Notes under the pieces: model-generated
The model's database searches: none
What the model was told of the DNA's origin: nothing
Seen by the model: only the letters and a program-made list of their open reading frames with translations
DNA from: Sesamum alatum
Taxonomy: Eukaryota > Streptophyta > Magnoliopsida > Lamiales > Pedaliaceae
DNA length: 64,000 bases
Assembly (NCBI GenBank): GCA_034509735.1
Contig: JACGWO010000013.1
Span: forward strand, 15,086,136 to 15,150,135
Direction of reading: 5' to 3'
Translations under genes and position numbers: made by a program
Shown here: positions 22,346-33,480 of the stretch, in pieces
Position numbering within the stretch: position 1 is the first letter of the stretch
Layout: every line of letters starts with the position of its first letter

Positions 22346-22553
22346 CTGAGTAACATGATTATTGATTCTACTTCTCGGGTATTGAATACCTGCTTTGGAA
22401 GCTAACTTCTGCAAATGGCTTGTAGATTGTGGTAAGGAGTAGAAGGGTAAGACGGATGGTCTCAAGGCTAGGCGATGGTAAGGCTATTGCTGCAGAAGCT
22501 ATAGGACTAATTTGGCTTAGCCGTTCTAATCATGTTAGGATAAGATATAATTG
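22346..22553 (+). pseudogene. Copia A protease region, first part
   Basis: Reads as a decayed copia protease segment, with RLGDGKAIAAEAIGLIWLSR and NHVRI like the family's 'GDGK...AEAIG' block. It stops where the 22554 element is inserted and appears to resume after 23425. Confidence 0.55.
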
Positions 22554-23415
22554 GGGAAAACAAAGACCCCCCTCCCTCCCCCATGATATAGGAAATGTTC
22601 AAAAAACCTCTTGTGAAAATTAAAGTATCATTTACACCCCCTGTGTTATAAAACAAAGTTCAAAAAAACCCATGTGGCCAGATTTTGTGATGCACGCGCA
22701 TTGACTGCGCTTGGGCATATAAAAAGTGCCTTTTTGGGACAAGTTTGCCCTTATCTCTCTCCTTATATTACATATAATATATATACAATTTAACAAATTT
22801 TAAAATAATAGAAATATATATTAATAATAAATATTATTTTATATAAATATATAATTATATTAATATTTTTAATATAATATTCTTTTAATAATTAAAATAA
22901 TAATTTTTAAAAAAAGTGAGAGAGAGCGGCGGCGGTTAAGCTGCCGCTGCAGAGGAGGCGCGGCGTCGCCGCGCCCTCTTCACCACTGGGCGACGATGGT
23001 CGCCCAGCAGCGAGGGGGACCGCGTCGCCCTTGCAATCTGGGTGAAGGCGTCGCCCAAATGGGGGGCGACGGCGACGGACTCTGCAGGAGGTGGGGGAGG
23101 CGGTTGGGGGGTGGGGGTGGGTTTTTTTATATAATAATTTTATTTTATAAAGTATAAATATTTAATTTTATATATTGTGGATATATTATAATTTATAAAT
23201 ATATTTTAATTAAATTTTTTATAATATATTATATAAATATACAAGTTTAAATGTGAGGGGTATTTTAGTCATTGCTGTTAAAAATATGTGTTTAGGTTGA
23301 CCAAGCGGGGTGTGATCCTATGTTCGTAATATAGGGGTGATTTTTTATATTAAAATTTTTATAGGGGTTTTTTTTATATTTTCCCATATCACAGGGGTCA
23401 AAATGAATTTAGCCC
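22554..23415. mobile_element. Non-autonomous MULE-like element with GC-rich core, 862 bp
   Basis: GATATAATTG is found on both sides (22544-22553 and 23416-23425). The ends are GGGAAAACAAAGACCCC and, reverse complemented, GGGCTAAATTCATTTTGACC. The similarity of the two arms extends well over 100 bp. Most of the element is AT-rich, but 22920-23125 is a sharply GC-rich block with hairpins such as GGGCGACGATGGTCGCCC. No open frame with a known domain was found in the core. It splits the copia A protease region. The core could be captured DNA as in Pack-MULEs, but its origin was not identified. Confidence 0.8.
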
Positions 23416-23425
23416 GATATAATTG

Positions 23426-23830
23426 TGTAACCTAGCATGATCAAAGTTGTGCCTTTTTATTGTTGGACAGTTTGAAATACAAGTTGATCAATAAAAGATC
23501 ATTTTATTTGACGATGAGTCTGATGGGCTATCTACACAATTCTTTCACTCTATCCGATAATTAGATTATGTTTGCTCAAAAATAAGCTACATGATGGATA
23601 ATTAAGATAAAACTTACAGAATTTGACATATGAAAGCTAGATCATATTCTTCTAGTCAAGATAAGGAGGCTGATAAATTTAAGGAGTCTAAAATTAGATA
23701 AATTGAGTTTACTAAACTTACAAATTCTTTCTAAGAAGAAAGATAGTGGTAAAACTCTTTGTAAGACAAAATACGCTTGCCAAGTGACCTGTTGGATTGG
23801 ATCCAATCAGACATTTGAGATCGCTAAACA
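23426..23830 (+). pseudogene. Copia A pol continuation, badly decayed
   Basis: After the inserted element short stretches such as PSMIKV and YKLINKRSFYL (in shifting frames) look like the copia region between protease and integrase. The support is weak. Nothing recognisable as integrase or reverse transcriptase follows, so the element is 3'-truncated. Confidence 0.35.
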
Positions 23831-24017
23831 CACAGAATCAATAGAGAGTTCACAAATATAAGAACCTTTGGAAGGTTCAGAAAATTAGACTTGAAGTGAA
23901 GACCCAAAACTGATTGCAAAAATAGACCCTTCGATAAGATCGAAGTAACGTGTACTTAATGAAAATTCTTGAATATCCAAATAAGAATGGAATTCTCACT
24001 AAATAGAAAAATCTCAC

Positions 24018-24120
24018 AAGGTTGCAAGAAGAACCTCTTCACGTCGCAAGGAATCCTCTGAAGGTTGTAAAAAAAACCTCTTAAGATTATAAGGAAAACC
24101 TTTCAAGGTCCCAAGAAATC
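24018..24120 (+). repeat. Degenerate short tandem repeat, about 22-bp unit
   Basis: Successive units resemble TTGCAAGAAGAACCTCTTCACG, with copies such as TTGTAAAAAAAACCTCTTAA. No gene is seen in 23831-24470 around it. Confidence 0.45.
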
Positions 24121-24470
24121 AGGGCTTAAGTCATAAAAGCGTCTTGTAAATCGCAAGAAAATTCACGGAACTTTCTATTTTTTATTTTCCTTTAAGCATA
24201 GTATGAGTTTACAAAGAGTTGAAGATACAAGAACAAGAGCATGTGTTTTCTAAGTTAAGATACATGCATCTAATTTCACTTTCCATTAGCATTTGGGAAA
24301 ACACATTCGCCAAAGGCTTCCAACTGATGAAACACCAACACCACTAAAACTGATATCTCAACTTATGGCAACTTGAGATTTAGCTCCAAATCAAGTAGGA
24401 TTTTTTAACACCAAAATAATACAAAAAGAGACAAGGAAAAACATTCTGGGCTTCAATAATTATGGAGTCA

Positions 24471-25666
24471 TCACAGACCCTGTTCGATCAGATAATCACC
24501 GATCCTCTCGACCACCATATTGCACTGCCCAGGCGTCATTGGCTCGTCGTATATCCCAATCAGCAACGCCAGGTTCGTCTTCTTAACGGTAATGCCACCA
24601 GGACCCTATCAAAGAATTTAAAATAATAACTGAATTGTGCAAATAAGAAATCAAGAACAACAAGCTTCAAGCAGAAAAAGATAAGGATAAAATGCAGTTT
24701 ACCCTCTATGCAAAAAAATTTTAACACCCCTCTATGTTTAGGAAAATGAAGCCAACAAACCCGTCTACGCCGTAGACGAGGCAAATGAAATAATTTGCTA
24801 ATTATTTTTTCACAAATAATTTTTTCTCATTTACCACATCACTGGGGTTATATTGCATTTTAACCAAGAAGATAATGACAATGCAAAGCTTCTCTATACT
24901 ACACAAGAACAGCAAAAATGGGTGAAGATGAACAAGTTCGATAGGGCTGTCTCCAGCTCCAAATGCAGCTCAGTACAAGCAAATGTATGTTACTATAAAA
25001 TCTCCGGCCGACCCTGCAGGCTTCATCAGTTTTAGGGTGCTTTCTTGATTAGGGTGGAATTACATACTTATCAACCATATATACCACAACCATGATCAAC
25101 AAACTACTTGGCACAACCATGAGCAGAAATATACTACACCAAAACATTACCTTCTTTCCTCTGATTACAGCTCCAGGTTCCCCCTGGATAACCATATACT
25201 TAGTTCCACCAAGATGTAAGCCTGTGGGGGCAAGTTTTCCTGGTTCCTCAAAATCATCCATAATTGCGCCTATTTCTTCTGCTTTAAACTGTGATCCCAT
25301 CATATATCCAAACGAATTCGTTAATTCTTGACATGAAGATAAATTTATTTAAATCAAAACACTTGTTCATTGTTTTACAATTTTAGAGTTAACTCAACTT
25401 TACACTAATAAACTACATACACATTGATTTTGACTGATCTATTTCCTTTTCCTCCTAAAACTACTGAGCATCCATTTTTCTGCACTTCAGTTCCGAAGCA
25501 ATCTCAAAAATGGAGAAAACTTCAAAAAAAAAATGAAACTTACCTGGGGGAAATTGGCACTTTGAGCCCAGACAACGCCGTCGTGCCCGATAATAGCAGC
25601 AGAAGTGAGATGATTGCCGTCGATCTCACACATCAAGTGATCGTCTACATAACTTTGCCACGACAT
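24471..25666 (-). CDS. Profilin, three exons, 131 aa
   Basis: Actin-monomer-binding protein that also binds proline-rich ligands and phosphoinositides and controls actin assembly in the cytoplasm. Exons are 25544-25666 (41 codons), 25151-25288 (46 codons) and 24471-24605 (44 codons plus TGA), all phase 0 with GT-AG introns of 255 and 545 bp. The protein starts [17 protein letters not shown], has [20 protein letters not shown] and [11 protein letters not shown] in exon two, and ends [16 protein letters not shown]...[16 protein letters not shown]. The length of 131 residues and Cys13 and Cys115 match plant profilins. Every exon is open and the family motifs are kept, so the gene looks functional. 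Intron 2 carries a MITE (24685-24865). Plant profilins are well-known pan-allergens. Several paralogues usually exist, so no symbol is assigned. Confidence 0.97.
24685..24865. mobile_element. MITE in profilin intron 2
   Basis: Begins GGATAAAATGCAGTTTACCC and ends with the complement of GGTTAAAATGCAATATAACC. It is flanked by AAAAAGATAA (24675-24684) and AAGAAGATAA (24866-24875), matching at nine of ten bases. It belongs to the same TGCAATTTACCCC-type group as the elements at 29466 and 22554. It lies more than 70 bp from both splice sites. Confidence 0.65.
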
Positions 25667-25760
25667 TTTCGTTTCTCTTTGGGATCAAACCAAAAAAGAA
25701 AAAGAGAATTCTGCTTGTTCTTCCGTTGATTCTCCATTTCCACTGTGAGTGTGAGTTCAC

Positions 25761-25766
25761 TTTATA
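25761..25766 (-). promoter_or_regulatory. Probable TATA box of the profilin gene
   Basis: TATAAA on the minus strand, 95 bp upstream of the profilin ATG. This spacing would leave a 5' untranslated leader of roughly 60-70 bases. The leader region is rich in A and CT runs, as is common in plant leaders. Confidence 0.55.
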
Positions 25767-26200
25767 TGGAGCTTTAGGAAAGTGGCGTGGAATTTAAGCC
25801 AAGTTCGTATGTTACACAGAGTGGGTGGCGCCAGTGGTTGATGCGTGATACGGTTGGCTGCATTAACGGTGGTTGATGTATCAATCCCACGTCACCACAC
25901 TATTATTGTACTACTAATAATATTCCCTCTACTTTATATAGAATCATTAATATGTGCAAGAAATAAAACTCTGACATTGTCACACTTGGATCTCTTTTTG
26001 TTTAAACAATTATTTATATTTTTAAAATTTATTTTTATTTAATAAATAATTATATTCGTTAATCGAAATTCAAAAAATTTGTAGATATTAATAAAAAAAT
26101 TAGATGAAAATTTATATTTTTCCTAATTAATTTATTATTTACTTTTTGCAGATCAAACAAATCTTTTTATAACTAAATTATACCCTTATAAAGGTGAAGA

Positions 26201-27114
26201 TAGAGGTGTAAACGAGTCGAGCTCGAGCAGAACTCGACCATTTCTGGTGAACTCGAGCTCGAGCTAAAGCTCGACTTTTCAGCAATTTGTTATTGTTATT
26301 TTTAAATATTATTATATTAATTATAAAAAATATTGAATATATGTTCATTATTAAACTTAAGTTATTTTTTAAAGTGGTTGATTTTATTATATAATATAAT
26401 TTATATTGATGATAATTTAAATTTTATATCATTCAACTATATAAAAATAAAAAGATGCATTTTTTAAACTAAAGTACGAAATAGTGATCGATCTCATTAT
26501 ATATATAATAATATAACAAATAAAAATAATTAACATTGTTCAACAATCATTATTATTATAGTTATTTTTAAAATCACCAAATTTTGGCATAAGTTTATAA
26601 GTGATAAAATAGATTATTATATTTCATATTATGTATCTTGGTATAAATAGATACTCACAAATGGATATAAAAAAATTATAAGTTAATTGTTAAGACTTGT
26701 AACTATGAAAAAGTATAAGAGATTAGAAATGAATATTGAATATAACATAAAATTTATATGCGTCATATTACATAATTATTTACAACAAAAAAAATATTAA
26801 AACTTACTAAAGTGTTGATTAAGTTAGTTTTTGTATAGAGATTAAATATATATAATAAAAGTACCATGCTTTATTATTATCTAAAATTATAATATATCAT
26901 ATTGATTAATAATTATAATATATGGTTAATTTGGAATATAAAGTGTATATAGTATTGAATATGAGTTAAATATGTAAAAAATTTTTAAAAAATAAAAAAA
27001 TATAAAAAAATGAAAAAACCTCGCCAGTTTATGAACAGAGTATTATGAGCTCGAGCTTGAAATTGAGCCGGCTCGCGAAGCACACGAGTCAGCTCGACTC
27101 ATCTATCACCCCTA
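26201..27114. mobile_element. Non-autonomous hAT-like element, 914 bp
   Basis: Ends TAGAGGTGTAAACGAGTCGA and, reverse complemented, TAGGGGTGATAGATGAGTCG are similar for the first 20 or so bases and rich in GAGCTCGAGC-type palindromes. Eight-base flanks GGTGAAGA (26193-26200) and TGTGAAGA (27115-27122) match at seven of eight, which fits the 8-bp hAT duplication. The interior is very AT-rich with no coding sequence. It lies upstream of the profilin promoter. Confidence 0.6.
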
Positions 27115-27184
27115 TGTGAAGATATACCGCCTCACGTGCATTAATGTGTGGATATGAATACATATAGTTCGATAAAAAGATTTA

Positions 27185-28066
27185 GGATTAAATACAGTTA
27201 CCACCGATGAAGTATCCACCTCACATAAATTACCCCCTAAAGTATTAAAACTTTCAAAAGAAGAAAAAAAAAAAAAAACTGACCTTTAGTTTTTAAGCTT
27301 GAAAAGTCCATTTTACCCTTAAAAATTATTTTCTGAAAAAAATAATAATAAAGGGAATTCTAAAATATCAAATCACCTTTTTGTCAAAAATTTATCTAAT
27401 TCTAGTTTCACTTATTCATTGAGATCTTTTTACTTCATAATCCTGAAGTACTTGGTACTCATTTTATTTAATTTTTCTTGTTTGTCAAATCAAATTAAAA
27501 ATAAATTGATACATACATATATATTTATATATTACTTAAAAAAGCATACAATTAATAACACCGAATGGACTGATCAACTAATAAAAACCATAAAATTAAT
27601 ATAAAATTTATAACATATATTTATAAATATATGGTAATTATATAAATGTGGATTAGTAAAATCAAAAGAGCATAATAATAAAAAGATATACAATTAAATA
27701 TATTTATAATATATATTTACATATATATGGTAATTATATGTATATATAAATTTATTTTTATCTTGGTTTGACAAATTAGTGAAACTAAAATAAAATGAGT
27801 TCCAAATACTTTAAAATTACGAAAATAAAAAGAGCACAATGAACGAGTGAAATTAGAATTAGATAAAACTTTGACAAATGGTGAGTTTGGCATTTAGAAA
27901 TTCCTTTTTTCTTTTTTTTTAGAAAGCAATATTGAAATGATAAAATGGACTTTTCAAACTTAAAAATTAGATTTAGGGGGGGGGGGGGGGGGTTTCAAAG
28001 TTTTAATACTTTATGGGGCAATCGATATGGGGTGGATACTTTAAGTGTGGTAACTTTATTTAACCC
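27185..28066. mobile_element. Foldback-type MITE with long TIRs, 882 bp
   Basis: AAAGATTTA flanks both ends (27176-27184 and 28067-28075). The first 75 bp (GGATTAAATACAGTTACC...) pair with the reverse complement of the last 75 bp (GGGTTAAATAAAGTTACC...). The similarity continues inward in patches such as AAAATTTATCTAATTCTA against the 27850-27870 region, so most of the element can fold back. A run of 18-19 G is present near 27976-27993. No gene. Confidence 0.75.
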
Positions 28067-28384
28067 AAAGATTTATTTGACCTGCAAAAAGTCAGTAGTA
28101 AGTCAATCGGAGGTAATTATGAATTTTCATCCAGCTTTTTTGTTAATATTAGTAAATTCGGTGAATTTTAACTAATGGGGAGACCTACTTTATTAGATGG
28201 AAGCATACCTCATGGGTATTAATTTTTTAAATCATGGGGGATTTACGTGTAATTACACCAAACCTCATGGGAGGGTGGTGTAATTCTCCCTTTCAATTTT
28301 TATGATAAATATGCTTTTCCAATTTTATATAGATTTTTGTGTAAAATGAGAATATATATTGGATTAATTATGGATTGTATTTTT

Positions 28385-28800
28385 TTAGGAGAAGGTAAAT
28401 CTCTTACAACGTAAAAAACAACGAAGACCGCCAGTTATGCGCCAGACTCTATACACTGTCAACACTTCTAAGGAATCTAGCTTGTAACGCGCTAGAAGCT
28501 TCAAACGAATTTGTTCTACCACTAACTGAGCAATAGTCTTAGGGTTCCTTGAAACGTCCTAATACATCCTCATGTTCCACTCTTGCCAAATATAATAGAC
28601 AAGTGATGCAAGGATGGCCCGGTTCATTGTATTTAGTAGATGTCTACCGCGCCACTTCCTTCACGCCCACCGCACCCCACGGTCCCAGCCTAGCCGCGGC
28701 CACTTCCATCGGATCAGTCTTGTGACGACTTGGTAACGCAATTGAGAACCTACAATCTTCAAATAGGTGTTGCACACTTTCTGGCATGTTTACATATGAG
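28385..28800 (-). pseudogene. LINE ORF2 C-terminal fragment
   Basis: The minus strand reads ILASLVYYIWQEWNMRMY, then DVSRNPKTIAQLVVEQIRLK and TVYRVWRITGGLRCFLR. This is the end of a plant LINE reverse transcriptase protein after the zf-RVT domain. Stops interrupt the part above 28650. No poly(A) tail or target duplication was found. It is a separate family from the LINE at 34241, judging by the different 3' sequence. Confidence 0.6.
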
Positions 28801-29455
28801 ATTGTATTTTATATTGGACTGTACTGTCAAATTAATATATTTTTGATGAAAATACGGATAAATAAATTTATTTTTATTTTAATCACCAATTCAAATTTTA
28901 AAAGCTAGAAATAAAACATAAATAAAATAGATTGCCAGTGTCCAAAAAAAATACGGGGCAGCATGAATTGTTCCTTAACTTTTTACACATAACCATAAAA
29001 AATACTTTTTTTTTATTATTATTATTATGTATGACCAAAATGCTCATATTATATTACCATGTTTTTATATGGACGATAACTGATATTTTACGACAAATTC
29101 ATTGTGTTCTTAATATTTCTTCTTAAAATCCATTTATGTTGTGCTTTTAGTATTTTTTTCAAAAATTGAATGATACTATCAATAGCTTCTTGAATCTGTA
29201 CTATATATTAAGAGGGAGTACCATTTTGGTGTTTTCTTTTTTCTGATTTACTTTTTTTCTTCTTTCTAACCCACCAATTTTCACATTTTCACCATTATGT
29301 ACAAGTGACAAAAACTATTTATTTTAAATAGTTATTTATTTTTGTTAATATTGTTTTTTTTTCTCTTTCTCCTGCTCCAAGTATTTTCTTTAAAAATTAT
29401 TTATTTTTTATCATAATAAGTTCACATTATCATTTCTACAGATAGTATGTCTAGT
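28801..29455. other. AT-rich spacer, no gene seen
   Basis: AT-rich with T runs. The plus-strand frame at 28932-29126 has no recognisable domain. A Helitron-like start (CTATATATTAAGAGG) occurs near 29207 but without a partner end. Confidence 0.4.
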
Positions 29456-29465
29456 ATTTTATGAA

Positions 29466-29697
29466 GGGAAAAATGCAATTACCCCCTTATGATATGCAAA
29501 ATGTGCAAAAAACTCTCTGTGTAAAAATAAATAGTAATTTACCCCTTGTATTTTAAGAAATGGAGCAAAAAACCTCATGTGAGGAGGTTATTTGCTGCAT
29601 TTTGAATAACACAAGGGAGTAAAGTGCTAATTATTTTTTCACAAGGGTGTAATTGCTCTTTTTGGTTAACACAAGGGGGACAAATTGCATAAAACCC
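29466..29697. mobile_element. MITE, 232 bp, with 10-bp target duplication
   Basis: ATTTTATGAA is present at 29456-29465 and 29698-29707. The ends are GGGAAAAATGCAATTACCCC and, reverse complemented, GGGTTTTATGCAATTTGTCC, with similarity continuing through TTATGATAT/TTGTGTTA. The GGG start and 10-bp duplication match the element at 22554 and suggest mobilisation by a MULE transposase. Confidence 0.8.
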
Positions 29698-30158
29698 ATT
29701 TTATGAATAATCTGGATATCGGATGGTATCCAAATTTTGAATTTCAAAACCCAAAGAATTAAATTTAATTCAAATTTAAAACCAGTCACTAGTTGTACCC
29801 TTTTCTTTCTTTCTTTTCCTTTATTTGAGTAAAAAAAAGTTGGAATTGACAATCAATTTGAACAAGTATCCAGAGTACAAAACATAAACTCATCGAGGAG
29901 GAAAAAGAACAGAAAAAAGGAAAACAAGAAGGGGAGAAAACCTCCCACAAACATAAAATCACTAGCCCAAAACCAATTTACTCAAACTATGAACATCACA
30001 TAATCCCCGTCGCATTTGCACAGGAAGCAACTGAGTAAAAATGGTAAAAGCCAAGAAAATGAGACGGGCCGAAAATTAATAACTTCAAGTTATAAAAGAA
30101 ACCTGAGAAACTAATAAATAGGGAAGCAGGACAAGGATGCACAAGAAGCTGAATCTGC

Positions 30159-32140
30159 CTACAAAATATTTGGAAGTTGAGAATCCAATCTCTGCTGCAA
30201 CTCTTTGATCTTCATTGAGAGCTCCGTTTTCTGCTCTCTGTAGCTTTGGAGCAAGTAGTCTTTTCCCTCAATCAATTCTTTCAATTCATTAACATTCTTC
30301 TTCAACATTTCAATCTTTTCCCCATCTCCTCTTCCTTTCTCTGACCCCAAATTGCTTTCAACTTCGAGATGATACCCATTTGTATAGCCATTCACCCCGT
30401 CGGCTTGAGCCGGCCAAACAGGAACTGCAGTGGACTTCTCACCAGAGTTAATATGTCCAACACAATGATCTGCAATTGCCTTTCTTAATCTCTGAATTTC
30501 CCTTTCTGAATCAAACAAATCCCTATTTGCAGCATCCAGCAGAGATTGCAGATGGGAAGAATGTGAAAGCTGAGCACTTAGAGAATTTTGAAGCTCAGCA
30601 ATTTGATCCTGCATTTCCAGTATCATGTCATCTCTTCTCTTCAACTGTTGTCTCAACTTTTGTATAACCTCCCGCTTGCTGAAAATGTCAGACCCAGAAT
30701 CTGAAACGCATGGCGACTCAGAGTTGTTTGAATGGTGGAAAGGCTTATGGGGTAGCTCAAGGCAGTCAGGAGAAGATGACCACATCACTCCATTCTCTTT
30801 CTTGAACTCAGCAGTCGGAAGAGTGACAAGAGGCAGAGCCACTTCAGGCTCAGTCATCATTTGGCCATTGTGTTGCTGTTTAATTTCTACCACATTCCTG
30901 GATCCTGCCCAGTGAGGGCAAAAGTTCGAAAAAAATATTATATAATGGAGAAAATAATACAACTTAAAGATCGTATGCACGCTTAAAATGAGCAAAAAAA
31001 CCAACTTATATTCATTGCTACTAGCATGAATATGACTTTGTTATATCTGTCTGGTAAAGTAAAACGAATGCTTCATTTCTCATGGAATTGGAACTGCAGT
31101 ATCATGCTTCAGCTCTTGCAGGAACTACTTGTTAACTTTAAAAACAGAAAATGAACCTTGAAATGATAAGTTTTACTTCAGCCACATGCAGATAAAGGAA
31201 AGGAAGCAATAAAATTTTATACAAGTATGCATTCACGGAGATAAGGATAAGACTCCTCATGGATATAACCTCATTTAAATCCATTCTAATATACTTATGG
31301 GGAAATACGGCAATTCATACTTTCACATCAGAGGCTGGTCCAGGATTTTGTTCCAGCGCAGCCAAGTTCTGCACACTTATGACTTTCTTTGAATGGCAAG
31401 GGGAACAAAGTGAAGAGAATAATGATTTGTTTATATAGAATTTGCTTAATTAAAACTCGAGTGTGGAAAACAGTCCTGAAGTTGGTATTGGAGATCAATC
31501 TTGTTCGAGAAAAAGGAGAAAACAGAAAATTCGTCAGCTACAAGGTTGTAGAATTTAATTTGGAAAGTCAACTATAACAGAGTGCGTAAGTTGCCCCCTC
31601 TCACAGGAAAATCTTCAAAGTAACCATTAAGGATGATTTTTTGCACATATAAAATGAGTAAGCCAAGAAAGAGGATATCATGACTAAAAGAATACGTACA
31701 ACGGTACACGATCTGGACCAAGATGTATACCATTATAATGACTGTAGCAACCATCATCTTGTTGGGAAAGACGAAAGGAATTTGAATGCAAAGGGCAGCT
31801 CTCTGACTTCTTCCAATCATCAGATTTTCCATCTGCATTAGAATCAACTAACAAATAGCATCAAGAAACTTCACAGAATAAGCCATGTTAATTCGCAATA
31901 CATACTTTTTAGTCTTTGGCTGCTATTATCCAGTTGTTTAGCATCAAGAACCTGCTTGAGCTTATAACCTAGGCGAATTGACAATGTACTCAGCAAAGCA
32001 CCCCCTGCGATAAGGATCCAGTTTGGGCCCCCCTCCTGAAAATTTCTTCCCCTTGGCACCTCACCAGTTCTTGGCTTCATGATGAGAGTTATCGAGGTGA
32101 GAGACCAAATGCTTCTGATCATCCACCAAAGGCCTGGCAT
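30159..32140 (-). CDS. Membrane-anchored coiled-coil protein, function unknown
   Basis: Three coding exons: 31906-32140, 31710-31847 and 30159-30904 (372 aa if the ATG at 32140 is used). Introns are GT-AG and phases agree (phase 1 at both joins). A strong acceptor just inside exon one suggests that translation may instead start at the ATG seven codons in. Residues 40-57 (NWILIAGGALLSTLSIRL) form a likely membrane segment. Residues 196-270 (SDIFSKREVIQKLRQQLKRR onward) and 320-367 are coiled coils. The middle has a conserved-looking WSSSPDCLELPHKPF stretch. I do not recognise the family by name, though the pattern is that of a conserved plant gene. A 10-codon upstream ORF lies at 32709-32741, before a possible donor at CCCTAG-GTAGA, probably in a 5' leader exon. 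Confidence 0.8.
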
Positions 32141-32141
32141 T

Positions 32142-33037
32142 TGAAAGAGATAAATATATCATAAATTTAAGAAGAAAAATCTTACACTTAATCCATATTA
32201 GCCACCGATAAGAAAATGCAAGAGACATGCGTGATTAATAAGCCAAATTATGAGAGCTGAAAATTATCTACACTCATAAACTAACAATTGCTTCATCAGG
32301 TTCTGGCCACGCTTCACTTCAGACCAAAGTCTCTGCACCTAAATTTATCATTTTTAATTATGTCTTCATAATAAATTTCAGCATTTAAACTTTGTCATCT
32401 CCCAAGTTCTCTAATGATCAATCACACCAAATTAACAAAATTTAAAGTTGCAAAGGAGCATAAGAAACATATACATTCGAAAAATTTCCAAATTTCTAAA
32501 TCCAAAGTGACTGTATAAAAGGTAGAAAATAAGTTTCAGGTGAATAATCAGCTTAAATTCTGCCTAATATAGCTTCGGAAGTGGCAATACGTCTTCTGTA
32601 AGCTTCTATAAGATCCTCGAACAGAATAAACTGCTGAAATGAAGCTAATTATGCGAAAACCGAGGCGAATAATCATCATACACGGGAGGGAGAGAGTCTC
32701 GATTCTACCTAGGGTTTGCAAGAGACACGGACGAGTGCCATTTCTTTGAGCTCAGGGAAGAAAAGTTTTAATGGCATCTTAGAGTTTAATTGATGTCGAT
32801 AATTGAGAAAGAAGTGAGAATAACGATTGAACCATAAATAGAGAGGTGTACCGACGGCGGCGGCGACGCTGTGGTGGACGGCGGTGCTGGCAGCGGCAAT
32901 GAAGAACGGGGATGGAACGGGACAGGTGAAAAAGATGTGAGACTGTGAGTTAGAAATGGGGGACTGAAGCTTTTTTTCTTTTTCTCTTTTCTAATTAAAA
33001 AAAAGTAATGTTTTGTTTTGTTTTGTTTTGTTTTTTT
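32142..33037. promoter_or_regulatory. 5' leader, intron and promoter region of the coiled-coil gene
   Basis: Contains a probable non-coding first exon (about 32700-32900, with AAACCCTAG typical of plant leaders) and an intron of about 550 bp. The minus-strand frame 32786-33061 is proline- and serine-rich and has no known domain. I regard it as leader or promoter DNA, with moderate certainty. Confidence 0.4.
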
Positions 33038-33325
33038 GGATTTAATGCAATTAAAACCCATGTGATATTTGTAAATGAGTAAATTATCACTTTATAAAAA
33101 TAAAATAGTAATTTACCTTGTTGTGTTTTTTAAAATGAAGTAATTTACCTTCCTATCTAGGGAGGTAAATTGTTTTTCAAAACAGGGAGATAAATTGCTT
33201 CATTTTAAAAAATACAAAGGGGTAAATTGTTTCATTTTAAAAAGTAAAAGGGGATAAATTATTATTTATTTTTATAAAGAGATTAATTTACACATTTATA
33301 ATATCACATGGAGGTGAATTTTTCC
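33038..33325. mobile_element. Palindromic MITE, 288 bp
   Basis: The left arm (CCATGTGATATTTGTAAATG...) pairs with the reverse complement of the right arm (CCATGTGATATTATAAATGT...) for over 70 bp. The centre repeats the GGTAAATTG motif several times. The flanks are low-complexity TTTTG repeats, so the target duplication cannot be read reliably. It lies just upstream of the coiled-coil gene's promoter. Confidence 0.6.
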
Positions 33326-33480
33326 TGTTTTGTTTTGGTGTAATTTCCAGAACTTCCCAGATCCTCCCCTACTATAACCTTTTTAATTTCATTTATTATA
33401 ATTTAGGGTGTGAAATTTAAGATTAAATTTCAGTAGATTTTAGGAAACTAATATAAATAAGACGTAAAGTTAAATTGCAG

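Noticed and set aside
24560..24784. Minus-strand frame of 74 codons near profilin
   Set aside because: Reads the MITE and intron 2 into exon 3 in the wrong frame.
25424..25729. Plus-strand frame of 101 codons
   Set aside because: Antisense shadow of profilin exon 1 and leader.
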